Source: Rhodopseudomonas pseudopalustris (GTDB lineage Bacteria > Pseudomonadota > Alphaproteobacteria > Rhizobiales > Xanthobacteraceae). From it: a stretch of DNA of 64,000 nt. The notes beneath the pieces were generated by a model that was not told where the DNA came from, ran no database searches, and worked only from the letters and a program-made list of their open reading frames with translations. Below are positions 9,114-18,208 of this stretch, piece by piece. Made by a program: the position numbers and the translations under genes. The first letter of the stretch is position 1; each line of letters opens with the position of its first letter. The stretch covers positions 1 through 64,000 of the forward strand of contig NZ_FODT01000007.1 of assembly GCF_900110435.1 (NCBI RefSeq), given 5' to 3'.

Positions 9114-11135
9114 TCAGTGATGAGCAGCGAGCCGCTTGGCCGCGAGGCGTTCGGCGTCGCATGTCGGGCAGAAGGCGTGTTCGCCTTCGATGTAGCCGTG
9201 GGTCGGGCAGATCGAGAAGGTCGGGGTCACCGTGACGTAAGGCAGCCGGAAGTTCTCCAGCGCGCGTCGCACCAGCTTCTTGCACGCCTCGCCAGAGGAG
9301 AGCTTCGACCCCATGTAGAGATGCAGCACCGTCCCGCCGGTGTATTTGCGCTGAAGATCGTCCTGGCGTTCCAGTGCCTCGAACGGATCGTCGGTGAAGC
9401 CGACCGGAAGCTGGCTGGAGTTGGTGTAGTACGGATTGTCCTCGGTGCCGGCCTGCAGGATGCCGGGATAGCGCTTGCGGTCTTCCTTGGCGAACCTATA
9501 GGTCGTGCCTTCCGCCGGCGTCGCCTCGAGATTGTACAGATTGCCGGTCTGTTCCTGGAAGGTTGTCATCCGGGCGCGGACATGATCCAGCAGCCGCACC
9601 GCGAAAGCGTGCCCCCACGGCGTCGAGATGTCCTCGTGACCCGCGGTGAAGTTGCGGATCATCTCATTGATGCCGTTGACGCCGAGCGTGGAGAAGTGAT
9701 TGCGCAGCGTGCCGAGATAGCGCTTCGAATAGGGAAACAGCCCGTCGTCCATGTAGCGCTGCACCACCTTGCGCTTGATCTCGAGGCTGGTGCGGCCGAT
9801 CTCGAGCAGGGTATCGAGTGCACGCAGCAGGCCCGGCTCGTCGCCGCGGTGCAGATGGCCGAGCCGTGCGCAATTGATCGTGACGACGCCGATCGAGCCG
9901 GTCTGCTCGGCGCTTCCGAACAGGCCATTGCCGCGTTTCAACAGCTCAGTGAGATCGAGCTGCAGCCGGCAGCACATCGACCGGATCATGTGCGGCTTCA
10001 GTTCCGAGTTGAGGAAGTTCTGGAAGTAGGGCAGGCCGTATTTCGCCGTCATCTCGAACAGCCGTGTAGCGTTCTCGCTCTCCCAGGGGAAATCCGTCGT
10101 GATGTTGTAGGTCGGGATCGGAAAGGTGAAGACCCGCCCTTTGGCGTCGCCCTTGGTCATGATCTCCATGTAGGCACGGTTGATCATGTCCATCTCGGAC
10201 TGCAGATCACCATAGGTGAAGTCCATGTCCTCGCCGCCGATCACCGGGACCTCGTCTCGCAGATCTTCCGGACAGGTCCAGTCGAAGGTGAGGTTGGTGA
10301 ACGGCGTCTGCGTGCCCCAGCGCGACGGAACGTTGAGGTTGTAGACCAGCTCCTGGATCGCCTGCAGAACGTCGACGTAGCTGAGATTGTCCTTGCGCAG
10401 GAATGGCGCCAAGTAAGTATCGAACGAACTGAACGCCTGGGCGCCGGCCCATTCGTTCTGCAGCGTGCCGAGGAAGTTGACGATCTGGCCGATGGCGCTC
10501 GACAGATGCTTCGGTGGGCTGGCTTCGACCTTGCCGGGCACGCCGTTCAGGCCTTCAGTCAAAAGCGTCCGCAGCGACCACCCGGCGCAGTAGCCGGACA
10601 GCATGTCGAGGTCGTGGATGTGAAGGTCGCCGTCACGGTGAGCCCGGCCGACTTCCGGCGGATAGACGTGCGAGAGCCAGTAGTTGGCGACCACCTTACC
10701 GGACAGATTGAGGACAAGGCCACCCAGCGAGTAACCTTGGTTGGCGTTGGCATTGACGCGCCAGTCGGTGCGATCGAGATATTCGTTGATCGACGCGATC
10801 GCATCGACGGCGACCTTGCGGTCGTTGCGCGCCTGACTACGCTTTTCGCGATAGACGATGTAGGCCCGCGCAGTGGTGAGATGGTTGGCTGAAATCAGCA
10901 CCTGCTCGACGATATCCTGCACCTGCTCGATCTGCGGCACTCGGCCAGCGAAGCGATGCGCGATGACCTTGACGGACTGGCTGGTGAGCAGTCCCGCTTC
11001 GAGTTCGCCGAATTCTCCCGTCGCCTGTCCGGCACGCGCGATCGCAGACCTGATCTTGGCACTGTCGAACGGGGCTTGCGAGCCGCTCCTCTTGATGATT
11101 GCTTGAGGAAGGTCGGTCAGGTTGGTAACAGGCAT
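9114..11135 (-). CDS. nrdD: Anaerobic ribonucleoside-triphosphate reductase, large part (class III)
   Basis: This 673-aa catalytic chain of the oxygen-sensitive class III reductase makes dNTPs without B12 or oxygen. An ATP cone covers residues about 8-95. HIHDLDMLSGYCAGWSL contains the conserved catalytic Cys region, and NLNVPSRWGTQTPFTN and GSIGVVTINCARLGHL follow the family pattern. The chain closes with the zinc-ribbon-like CPTHGYIEGEHAFCPTCD and stops 12 residues later. The glycyl-radical loop expected next is in a separate small gene. The ATG at 11135 is chosen because homology starts there. A cobalamin riboswitch occupies the leader, so synthesis is expected to be lowered by B12. Confidence 0.93.
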   Translation of the reverse strand: MPVTNLTDLPQAIIKRSGSQAPFDSAKIRSAIARAGQATGEFGELEAGLLTSQSVKVIAHRFAGRVPQIEQVQDIVEQVLISANHLTTARAYIVYREKRSQARNDRKVAVDAIASINEYLDRTDWRVNANANQGYSLGGLVLNLSGKVVANYWLSHVYPPEVGRAHRDGDLHIHDLDMLSGYCAGWSLRTLLTEGLNGVPGKVEASPPKHLSSAIGQIVNFLGTLQNEWAGAQAFSSFDTYLAPFLRKDNLSYVDVLQAIQELVYNLNVPSRWGTQTPFTNLTFDWTCPEDLRDEVPVIGGEDMDFTYGDLQSEMDMINRAYMEIMTKGDAKGRVFTFPIPTYNITTDFPWESENATRLFEMTAKYGLPYFQNFLNSELKPHMIRSMCCRLQLDLTELLKRGNGLFGSAEQTGSIGVVTINCARLGHLHRGDEPGLLRALDTLLEIGRTSLEIKRKVVQRYMDDGLFPYSKRYLGTLRNHFSTLGVNGINEMIRNFTAGHEDISTPWGHAFAVRLLDHVRARMTTFQEQTGNLYNLEATPAEGTTYRFAKEDRKRYPGILQAGTEDNPYYTNSSQLPVGFTDDPFEALERQDDLQRKYTGGTVLHLYMGSKLSSGEACKKLVRRALENFRLPYVTVTPTFSICPTHGYIEGEHAFCPTCDAERLAAKRLAAHH

Positions 11136-11218
11136 CGGCACCCCGCGGGTCGAATTGCGGGCAGGGGCCGAGCAGGCGCGTGCAGAAGTCGCACGGAGAC
11201 ACCGTGCGCATGAAAGCA

Positions 11219-11440
11219 AGCGACCCACCGGGACACCCCGCCCAGGGACGTTTGGTTGTTCGCGGCAGGTCTCCTGGCTTGCGGGTCGTCGCCTTCGTCA
11301 GCCTTCCCGGGATTGCTCCCAGTGGCGTGATGACGTCGGCTCACCGCTGACAGTTGCGGGGGCAGCTCCGGCCTAGGCGGTAACGCCGCACCGGATTCCC
11401 TCTTAGCCCTCGATCAGACGATTCGAGAGACCGCGAATAC
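11219..11440 (-). promoter_or_regulatory. Cobalamin riboswitch upstream of nrdD
   Basis: Minus-strand aptamer with the B12-box core GCTGCCCCCGCAACTGTCA (about 11348-11366), AAGAGGGAA upstream, a CGGTG/CACCG-type stem and the 3' AGCCAGGAGACCTGCCGCG (11262-11280). A GGGCGGGGTGTCCCGG hairpin follows (11225-11248), nearly identical to the one after the nrdA riboswitch. The remaining leader to the nrdD ATG is about 85 nt with no obvious terminator. Confidence 0.92.
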
Positions 11441-11473
11441 AATATATAGTGCCTCACACGACGTTTCTGTCAA
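11441..11473 (-). promoter_or_regulatory. Candidate sigma70 promoter for the nrdD operon
   Basis: TTGACA on the minus strand (11473-11468) matches the -35 consensus fully. TATATATT follows at 11448-11441, giving a 19-21 bp spacer, which is long. It sits directly before the riboswitch and overlaps the end of the upstream gene. Confidence 0.5.
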
Positions 11474-12006
11474 GCCGTCGATTTGCTTTCGCGGCGGACT
11501 GCATGCTTAGCCGTGTCAGTATCGGCTTGACGCCAAGCTTCGACTTGCTCCGGAGAACGCGCGAGCGACGCGATTGCGGCAGCGGGATACAGCACGAGAA
11601 AGATCGACTTCTTACCGTTCTGGAAAGAGGTATGCCCGGATGTCGGCAGCCGTCCGTTCTTGGTCCAGCGAAGTCGCTCCTGCGCACTGATCGCAAGGAT
11701 CTCCTCGACCACTTTCGCGTGGATTCTTTCGGACTTGAAGGCTGCGATTTCGGCGTCGATCGCGGCTAACAGGGCGGACATCTGGAAAGACGAGGTGGGA
11801 ATGATCGCGCGCGCACCGATGTCGTCGAGTGTCGCTTCGAGACGCCATTTTCGAAGCACTCTCAGCACCCGCCGAATGACAGCTTTCGCGCGGCGCGTCG
11901 ATCCCAGCGCGATGTCGAATGTAGGCTCGAAACGCAGCTCCAGACCATCGCCATACGGACCGAACCACACATAGCGTTTGCAATTATCCTGCTCTGTCGA
12001 CGTCAT
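11470..12006 (-). CDS. Hypothetical protein, 178 aa
   Basis: I do not recognise this protein. It is soluble, with no signal peptide or membrane segment, and is basic in parts. It contains RVLRKWRLEATLDDIGARAI and later RLRWTKNGRLPTSGHTSF, then an Ala-rich helix and VEAWRQADTDT. The ATG at 12006 lies 51 bp after the ScfR/RamB-type regulator stop, so the two may be cotranscribed. Its coding bias is like the neighbours, which supports a real gene. The middle could form a helix-turn-helix, but this is only an impression. Confidence 0.6.
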   Translation of the reverse strand: MTSTEQDNCKRYVWFGPYGDGLELRFEPTFDIALGSTRRAKAVIRRVLRVLRKWRLEATLDDIGARAIIPTSSFQMSALLAAIDAEIAAFKSERIHAKVVEEILAISAQERLRWTKNGRLPTSGHTSFQNGKKSIFLVLYPAAAIASLARSPEQVEAWRQADTDTAKHAVRRESKSTA

Positions 12007-12057
12007 GCTTCACCGCAGCGTTCCCGACGAGCAATGTTTCGTCTTCGATAGTTCAGG

Positions 12058-13482
12058 TCAATTCGTCGAATAGGGAGAGAACGAGCCGCGGCTTTCGTCG
12101 ACATGGAGCGCGCGGCCGACGGGCGGGAAGGCGCGTTGCGGGCAGGCGGGCCGTTCGCAAATCCGACAGCCGGCGCCGATAGGCGTGGCCGCTGCGGGAT
12201 TGGAGAGATCGAGGCCGTCGGAATAAACCAGACGCCCGGCATGCTGCAGATCGCATCCGAGAGCGATCGCAAATGTCTTGCGCGGCGCGTGATAACCTGC
12301 CTGATCGTGCGAAACCGTGCGCGCCACCCACAGATAGGTCCGGTCATCGGGCATTCGTGCCAACTGCGTGAGAATCCGGTCCGGTTGCGAGAACGCCTCG
12401 TAGACGTTCCACAGCGGACACGTTCCTCCGCCGCGCGAGAAATGGAAATCCGTCGCCGACTGTCGCTTCGAAATGTTGCCTGCGCGGTCGACACGGATGA
12501 AGAAAAACGGCACGCCGCGTGCGCCCGGTCTCTGCAACGTGCTGAGACGGTGACAGATGGTCTCGTAACCCACGCCGAAATGCTGACCGATCAACGTGAT
12601 GTCGTAGCGCACCGATTCGGCTTTCTCCCGGAAAGCGGCGTAGGGCAGCAGCAGCGCCCCGGCGAAGTAATTGGCTAGTCCAATCCGCGCCAATTTTCGC
12701 GATGCCTCGTCGCCGAATGGACTTTCTGCGACAAGCGTGTCGATCGTGTCGCGATGCTCCAAAAAGGCGAGCTGCGTACCGATCTGAAACGCCTGCTGGC
12801 CCGGTTGCAGCCGGGCCGAAAGCCGAAGCGTGTTGTCGCCCGCGTCAAAGCTGCGCTGAAGATCCGCCGATGCGTCGCCGGTTGCACCGACGCGGACGTC
12901 GATGCCGTGACGCGATTTCAGCCGCTCGGCCAGCGCCGCCGCGACCTGCTGGATCGTTCGTCCGGTGTCCGCGGCGGTTCGTTCCGCCGCTTCGTCGAGC
13001 TCGGCGATGTAGTTGTGCCTTGCATAAAAGAAATCGCGAACCTCCTCGAACGGCGTGGACATTGCGGGTGTCGGTCGATCTTGCCGATCGTCCCCAAGAC
13101 GGGCGGCGAGGGCTGCCGATTGCTCCAGCGCCAGGTGATAGCGCCGATAGATCGCCACCAAGGCGCGGCCGGCTGCGGGCATGCTGGTGGCGAGTTCGCG
13201 CACGTCGTTGGCGGTCATGCTTTCGCCGATCATCGGGTCGGACAGCGCTTCCTTGAGGTCGGCGATCAGTCGCGCCTCGTCGTCCTCTGAGAACAATTGC
13301 ACGTCGATGCCGAGCGTTGCATTGAGTTTCAGCAACACCGGGACCGTCAGCGGACGCTGATTGTTTTCGATCTGATTGAGATAGCTCGGCGAAATGCCGA
13401 CGGCGGTGGCGAGCGCATGCTGCGTCATGCCGCGTTGCTCGCGCAGCCGTCGCAGCCGGGCACCTACATACGCTTTCTTCAT
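12058..13482 (-). CDS. XRE-family regulator of short-chain fatty acid metabolism (ScfR/RamB type)
   Basis: This is a 474-aa regulator. Residues 5-65 form a Cro/CI helix-turn-helix (LRRLREQRGMTQHALATAVG). The middle (about 170-330) is an ImmA/IrrE-like domain, seen as SPFGDEASRKLARIGLANYF followed by AGALLLPYAAF, though without the HExxH of active peptidases. The C-terminal part is the cysteine-containing DUF2083-type domain (GGGTCPLW, GAGCRICERPACPQRAFPP). Relatives (RamB, PrpR of mycobacteria, ScfR) sense acyl-CoA status and control acetate or propionate genes. Its divergence from the thioesterase-prpDCB set supports a role as propionate-pathway regulator. The ATG at 13482 follows a strong GGAGGTG. 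Autoregulation through the shared intergenic region is likely. Confidence 0.85.
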   Translation of the reverse strand: MKKAYVGARLRRLREQRGMTQHALATAVGISPSYLNQIENNQRPLTVPVLLKLNATLGIDVQLFSEDDEARLIADLKEALSDPMIGESMTANDVRELATSMPAAGRALVAIYRRYHLALEQSAALAARLGDDRQDRPTPAMSTPFEEVRDFFYARHNYIAELDEAAERTAADTGRTIQQVAAALAERLKSRHGIDVRVGATGDASADLQRSFDAGDNTLRLSARLQPGQQAFQIGTQLAFLEHRDTIDTLVAESPFGDEASRKLARIGLANYFAGALLLPYAAFREKAESVRYDITLIGQHFGVGYETICHRLSTLQRPGARGVPFFFIRVDRAGNISKRQSATDFHFSRGGGTCPLWNVYEAFSQPDRILTQLARMPDDRTYLWVARTVSHDQAGYHAPRKTFAIALGCDLQHAGRLVYSDGLDLSNPAAATPIGAGCRICERPACPQRAFPPVGRALHVDESRGSFSPYSTN

Positions 13483-13499
13483 CGCACCTCCGCAGATCG

Positions 13500-13545
13500 C
13501 CTTCGCAATCTTTGCAAATCGCCGCACCACGCTTCGCAATTCTTC
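13500..13545. promoter_or_regulatory. Candidate operator of the ScfR/RamB-type regulator
   Basis: Between the divergent genes lie TTCGCAA (13502-13508), the palindrome TTTGCAAA (13511-13518) and a second TTCGCAA (13532-13538), with TTCGCAG just after. TTTGCAA-type sites are the known recognition motif of RamB-like regulators. The clustering and position suggest a shared operator. Confidence 0.5.
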
Positions 13546-13625
13546 GCAGGTTTAGTCCTTTACGGCGGCCCGCGTTCGCCAATATGCCGAACCATTCGCC
13601 AAGACAAGCCGAAGGAGGTGGCGCC

Positions 13626-14048
13626 GTGAGTGCGACAAGTTTCGATGCGCCGCCAGAGACGCGCTTCGTCGAGATGATCTTCCCGGAGCAAGCTAATCAC
13701 TACGGGACGCTGTTCGGCGGCAACGCGCTCAATCTGATGGGCAAGGCCGCGTTCGTCGCGGCGACCCGGCGAGCGCGCCAGCCGATCGTGATGGCGACAT
13801 CCGACAAGATTGAATTTCATGTTCCGGTCAAGGTCGGCGATCTGGTCGAACTGACAGCCCGCGTGGTGCGGGTCGGACGCTCGTCGATGACCGTGGTGGT
13901 CGATGTCGTCAGCGAGGCGCTGATTTCCGGTGCCCGGCAACTCGCAGTCCGCGGCTCGTTCGAAATGGTCGCCGTCGACAAGGCCGGCAGACCGACGCCC
14001 ATCCAAGTTTCTTCACCGACGACGACCACCCAGGAGACGATTTCGTGA
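13626..14048 (+). CDS. Acyl-CoA thioesterase, hotdog fold
   Basis: This 140-aa protein has the short hotdog thioesterase pattern of YciA/ACOT-like enzymes: [20 protein letters not shown], then [20 protein letters not shown]. It should hydrolyse acyl-CoA in the cytoplasm. Its place as first gene of the methylcitrate set suggests short-chain substrates such as propionyl-CoA or pathway intermediates. The GTG at 13626 is chosen because AAGGAGGTG (13611-13619) precedes it; upstream ATGs lack such a site. The stop overlaps the prpD start by 4 nt. Confidence 0.82.
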   Translation: MSATSFDAPPETRFVEMIFPEQANHYGTLFGGNALNLMGKAAFVAATRRARQPIVMATSDKIEFHVPVKVGDLVELTARVVRVGRSSMTVVVDVVSEALISGARQLAVRGSFEMVAVDKAGRPTPIQVSSPTTTTQETIS

Positions 14049-15577
14049 AGCTGCATACCGTCCGAACCGCCCGTTCTGCCGACCGCTTACCCCGCACCGA
14101 GCAGCTCGCTTGGAAAATTGCGGAGGTCGCTGCCGATCCGGTCGCGGTCGAGCCCGCGGTGGAGGAGATGATCGGCAACCGGATCATCGACAATGCCGCG
14201 GTCGCGGCTGCGTCGATCGCGCGCCGCCCGGTCGCCAGTGCCCGTGCGCAAGCGACGGCACATCCGTATCGCGCCGGCGCGACGGTGTTCGGGCTGGCGC
14301 CGGACCGGCGCGTTTCGCCCGAATGGGCGGCGTGGGCCAACGGTGTGGCGGTGCGTGAACTCGATTTCCACGACACCTATCTGGCGGCGGACTATTCGCA
14401 TCCCGGCGACAACATTCCGCCGATTCTGGCGGTGGCGCAGCATTGCGGTCTCGATGGCGCAGCGCTGGTTCGCGGTCTCGCCACCGGTTACGAGATTCAG
14501 GTCGACCTCGTCACCGGCATCTGCCTGCACGAGCACAAGATCGATCACATCGCGCATCTCGGTCCATCGGCGGCGGCCGGCATCGGAACGTCGCTGCGGC
14601 TGCCGGCCGAGGTGATCTATCAAGCGGTTCAGCAGGCCTTGCACGTCACCACGACGACGCGGCAATCGCGCAAAGGCGAAATTTCGAGCTGGAAGGCTTA
14701 CGCGCCTGCGTTCGCCGGCAAGATGGCGGTGGAAGCGGTGGATCGGGTGATGCGCGGCGAGAGTGCGCCGTCGCCGGCCTGGGAGGGCGAGGACGGCTTC
14801 ATCGCCTGGCTGCTCGGCGGCCCCAAGGCGAAGTACCAAGTTCCGCTTCCGGTGCAGGGTGAGCCCAAGCGTGCCATCCTGCAAACCTACACCAAGGAGC
14901 ATTCGGCCGAGTATCAGAGCCAGGCACTGATCGATCTGGCGCGCCGGATGGGACCGCTGCTGCGGGAGCGCGCGCCGGACCTGTCGAGGATCAGCAGCAT
15001 CGTGCTGCACACCAGCCATCACACCCACTACGTAATCGGTACCGGTGCCGACGATCCGCAGAAGATGGACCCGAGCGCCAGCCGCGAAACGCTCGATCAC
15101 TCGATCATGTACATCTTCGCCGTCGCGCTCGAAGACGGCGGGTGGCATCACGAGCGCTCCTACGCACCGGAGCGGGCGGCGCGGCCCGCCACGGTGGCGC
15201 TGTGGCACAAGGTCTCGACGGTCGAGGATCCGGAATGGACCCGGCGCTATCACAGCCGCGATCCCAAGGAGAAGGCGTTCGGTGCGCGTGTCGTCGTCAC
15301 TCTCGACGACGGCTCCGTGGTCGAAGACCAGATCGCCGTGGCCGACGCTCATCCGCTCGGCCGTCGCCCGTTCGGACGCGAGCAATATGTCGGCAAGTTC
15401 CGCACCCTGGCGGACGGCATCGTCGAGCGATCGGAGCAGGACCGCTTTCTCGACCTTGTCGAGCGACTGCCGTCGCTGACCTCGGCCGAACTGAGCGGTC
15501 TGAGCTTTGCGGTGGCGCCGTCCCGGCTCGGAGCCGCGCCTGCGACCGGCATCTTCGACTGGAAGCCGGCATCGTAG
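14045..15577 (+). CDS. prpD: 2-Methylcitrate dehydratase (MmgE/PrpD family)
   Basis: This is a 510-aa full-length MmgE/PrpD protein: [20 protein letters not shown] near the N-terminus, [20 protein letters not shown]-like core (here [20 protein letters not shown]) and [11 protein letters not shown]-like [12 protein letters not shown] toward the end. It dehydrates 2-methylcitrate in the 2-methylcitrate cycle. The GTG start overlaps the thioesterase stop (GTGA). It is followed 35 bp later by prpC. No riboswitch or separate promoter is seen, so regulation is probably through the upstream operator. Confidence 0.92.
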   Translation: MKLHTVRTARSADRLPRTEQLAWKIAEVAADPVAVEPAVEEMIGNRIIDNAAVAAASIARRPVASARAQATAHPYRAGATVFGLAPDRRVSPEWAAWANGVAVRELDFHDTYLAADYSHPGDNIPPILAVAQHCGLDGAALVRGLATGYEIQVDLVTGICLHEHKIDHIAHLGPSAAAGIGTSLRLPAEVIYQAVQQALHVTTTTRQSRKGEISSWKAYAPAFAGKMAVEAVDRVMRGESAPSPAWEGEDGFIAWLLGGPKAKYQVPLPVQGEPKRAILQTYTKEHSAEYQSQALIDLARRMGPLLRERAPDLSRISSIVLHTSHHTHYVIGTGADDPQKMDPSASRETLDHSIMYIFAVALEDGGWHHERSYAPERAARPATVALWHKVSTVEDPEWTRRYHSRDPKEKAFGARVVVTLDDGSVVEDQIAVADAHPLGRRPFGREQYVGKFRTLADGIVERSEQDRFLDLVERLPSLTSAELSGLSFAVAPSRLGAAPATGIFDWKPAS

Positions 15578-15612
15578 CGGGACGACCAATTCAGCAGACA
15601 AGGGAGGCAACA

Positions 15613-16797
15613 ATGACAGAACACGCAAATGCGCGTCACAGTGCTCCGCCGAAGAAGTCCGTGGCATTGTCCGGCGTTGTCGCTGGCAACACCGCGCTGT
15701 GCACGGTCGGCCGGACCGGAAACGATCTCCATTATCGCGGCTACGATATTCTCGACATGGCGGAGACCTGCGAGTTCGAAGAGATCGCGCATCTGCTGGT
15801 GCACGGGGCGTTGCCGACGGCGGCGGAGCTAGCAACCTACAAGGCCAGACTGCGAAGCCTGCGCGGGCTGCCGGCGGCGGTGCGGAGTGCCCTCGAAGCA
15901 CTTCCGGCGGCGGCGCACCCGATGGACGTGATGCGCTCAGGAGTATCCTCGCTCGGCTGCGTTCTGCCGGAAGCGGGCGACCTCAATCATCCCGGGGCGC
16001 GTGACATTGCCGACCGGCTGTTGGCTTCGTTCGGCTCGATGCTGCTGTACTGGTACCACTTCGCCCACACCGGCCGCCGCATCGAAGTCGAGACCGACGA
16101 CGACAGCATCGGCGGCCATTTTCTGCACCTATTGCATCGATCGCGACCGCGAGAGTCCCACGTTCGTGCAATGCACACCTCTTTGAACCTATACGCCGAG
16201 CACGAGTTCAACGCCTCGACCTTCACGGCACGCTGTATTGCCGGGACCGGCGCTGATTTCTACTCGGCGATCGCTGGAGCGATCGGTGCGCTGCGTGGCC
16301 CCAAGCATGGCGGCGCCAACGAAGCGGCGTTCGAAATCCAGAAGCGATACGCAACACCGGATGAAGCGGAAACCGACATCCGGCGCCGCGTCGCTGCGAA
16401 AGAGGTGGTGATCGGGTTCGGGCACCCTGTCTACACAATCGCTGATCCGCGCAACCGCGTCATCAAGGAGGTTGCCCGACGGCTTTCGGTTGAGGCCGGG
16501 TCGGTGAAGATGTTCGAGATCGCCGATCGGATCGAAGCGGTGATGCACGAATCCAAGAAAATGTTCGCTAATCTCGATTGGTTCAGCGCCATCTCCTATC
16601 ACGCGATGGGCGTGCCGACCTCGCTGTTCACGCCGTTGTTCGTGATCTCACGGACGGCGGGCTGGAGCGCCCACATCATCGAGCAGCGGCAGGACAACAA
16701 GATAATCCGGCCGACTGCGAATTACATCGGACCAGAAAATCGCCTGTTCGTGCCGATCGAACAACGCGGTCCCGCGCCGTCATCCCGTCACGCCTGA
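15613..16797 (+). CDS. prpC: 2-Methylcitrate synthase
   Basis: This 394-aa citrate-synthase-family enzyme has the [20 protein letters not shown] opening typical of PrpC and the core [29 protein letters not shown] carries a conserved His, and [20 protein letters not shown] carries the catalytic Asp-equivalent region. It condenses propionyl-CoA with oxaloacetate. The start is supported by AGGGAGG at 15601-15607. Plain citrate synthase is an alternative by fold, but the length and prpD/prpB neighbours favour methylcitrate synthase. Confidence 0.93.
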   Translation: MTEHANARHSAPPKKSVALSGVVAGNTALCTVGRTGNDLHYRGYDILDMAETCEFEEIAHLLVHGALPTAAELATYKARLRSLRGLPAAVRSALEALPAAAHPMDVMRSGVSSLGCVLPEAGDLNHPGARDIADRLLASFGSMLLYWYHFAHTGRRIEVETDDDSIGGHFLHLLHRSRPRESHVRAMHTSLNLYAEHEFNASTFTARCIAGTGADFYSAIAGAIGALRGPKHGGANEAAFEIQKRYATPDEAETDIRRRVAAKEVVIGFGHPVYTIADPRNRVIKEVARRLSVEAGSVKMFEIADRIEAVMHESKKMFANLDWFSAISYHAMGVPTSLFTPLFVISRTAGWSAHIIEQRQDNKIIRPTANYIGPENRLFVPIEQRGPAPSSRHA

Positions 16798-16807
16798 AAG
16801 ATACACC

Positions 16808-17719
16808 ATGCCCTATCTCGTTGCTGCTGATCTCCCCTCCGACCCCGCAGGCGTGCGGTTCCGCGCGCTGATCGAGCGAGGCGGCATCGTTCGGATGCCG
16901 GGCGCGCACAATGGTATGGCCGCGCTGCAGGCGCGGGCGGCCGGCTTCGAGGCGCTGTATCTGTCGGGTGCCGCGATGACCGCCTCGATGGGGCTGCCGG
17001 ACCTCGGCATGATCACGGTCGACGAAGTCGCGTTCTTCATCCGGCAGATCGCGCGGGCAGGCGGCCTTCCCACCCTGGTCGATGGCGACACCGGGTACGG
17101 CGAGGCCCTCAACGTCATGCACATGGTCCGTACCTTCGAGGATGCTGGCGCGGGCGCGGTTCATATCGAAGACCAGCTGTTGCCGAAGAAGTGCGGTCAT
17201 CTCAACGACAAGAAGCTCGCCGATGCCCGCGATATGGCCGCCAAGGTCGCCGCCGCGGCCAAGGCGCGCCGCCATCTTTATCTGATCGCACGCACCGATG
17301 CGGCGGCGAGCGAAGGCATCGACGGCGCCGTGGCGCGCGCCAGGCTGTACATCGAGGCCGGAGCCGACGCGATCTTTCCCGAGGCACTGACCACAGCCGA
17401 GATGTTCCGCGAATTCGCTGCTCGGATGCCGGGCGTGCCGCTGCTCGCCAACATGACCGAATTCGGCCGGACTCCGTTCTTCACCGCCGACGAGTTTCAG
17501 CAGATGGGCTACCGGATGGTGATTTGGCCGGTGTCGTCGCTGCGCGTCGCCAACAAGGCCCAGCAGAAACTCTATGCCACGTTGCAGCGCGAGGGCTCGA
17601 CACAGGCCATGCTCGGCGACATGCAGACCCGCGCCGAGTTGTACGAAACTCTCGGGCTCGATCGGTTCGAAGCGCTGGATGCATCGATCGTCAGATCGAT
17701 CGCCCCGGCGCCGGTGTGA
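16808..17719 (+). CDS. prpB: 2-Methylisocitrate lyase
   Basis: This 303-aa TIM-barrel enzyme of the isocitrate lyase/PEP mutase family cleaves 2-methylisocitrate to pyruvate and succinate. The catalytic loop motif KKCGHLNDKKL and the metal-binding DGDTGYGEALNV are intact, with IARTDA further on. It follows prpC by 10 bp and closes the operon. Together with prpC and prpD it gives a route for propionyl-CoA that avoids the B12-dependent methylmalonyl-CoA mutase. An aconitase (acnD or acnA type) is not in the window. Confidence 0.93.
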   Translation: MPYLVAADLPSDPAGVRFRALIERGGIVRMPGAHNGMAALQARAAGFEALYLSGAAMTASMGLPDLGMITVDEVAFFIRQIARAGGLPTLVDGDTGYGEALNVMHMVRTFEDAGAGAVHIEDQLLPKKCGHLNDKKLADARDMAAKVAAAAKARRHLYLIARTDAAASEGIDGAVARARLYIEAGADAIFPEALTTAEMFREFAARMPGVPLLANMTEFGRTPFFTADEFQQMGYRMVIWPVSSLRVANKAQQKLYATLQREGSTQAMLGDMQTRAELYETLGLDRFEALDASIVRSIAPAPV

Positions 17720-17881
17720 TCATAGGCGATGGACGGAAGCGCTTGTCGGATGCGGCGATGTTGCATCCCGAGTGGCAGAAGCTGATAGCTCCGGTGGGGT
17801 AGGGCAGAATCTATCTGCACTGCTGCTGCGCGCCTTGCGCGGGGGAAACTAATTAGTTGAGATGATCGAAGCGTGGATCGC

Positions 17882-17911
17882 TTGACAGTGCTGGATGGCA
17901 CTCGCCATAGT
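17882..17911 (+). promoter_or_regulatory. Candidate sigma70 promoter for metE
   Basis: TTGACA (17882-17887) and CATAGT (17906-17911) are separated by 18 bp and end about 9 bp before the riboswitch. The -35 box is a full consensus match; the -10 box matches at four of six bases. Confidence 0.5.
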
Positions 17912-17919
17912 AATCGCCG

Positions 17920-18135
17920 TCGAGGTTCTTCGGGCACGATCGTCCCGAAGCTAAGAGGGAAGCCGGTGCAAGGCCGGCGCTGCCCCCGCAACTGTCAGCG
18001 GCGAGCCGACGTTCAGCAAAGCCACTGGGAGCGATCCCGGGAAGGTGAACGAAGGCGACGACCCGCGAGCCAGGAGACCTGCCTCGTCGAACGAAACGTC
18101 CTCGGGCGGGGTGCCCCGGTGGTGCGCTTGTGGCC
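17920..18135 (+). promoter_or_regulatory. Cobalamin riboswitch upstream of metE
   Basis: Plus-strand aptamer: AAGAGGGAAGCCGGTGCAAG, the B12-box core GCTGCCCCCGCAACTGTCA (17979-17997), CCACTGGGA, GGGAAGG and the closing AGCCAGGAGACCTGCC. The following GGGCGGGGTGCCCCGG hairpin (about 18109-18124) matches those behind the two nrd riboswitches. Repression of metE by B12 when the B12-dependent MetH can work is the classic pattern. Confidence 0.93.
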
Positions 18136-18208
18136 CCGCCGCGCTCGCGGAGTTCGGGGATTCACGTCGCGTCGCTAGGCCTTGCCCCCAACATTTTGGG
18201 GTTGAGCC

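Noticed and set aside
12058-13482. Treating the ImmA/IrrE-like part of the regulator as an active metalloprotease
   Set aside because: The HExxH motif is not present in this copy; the domain is likely only a sensor.
14087-15901. 604-residue minus-strand open frame opposite prpD
   Set aside because: It lacks any recognisable motif, while the plus strand encodes a complete MmgE/PrpD protein coupled to its neighbours.
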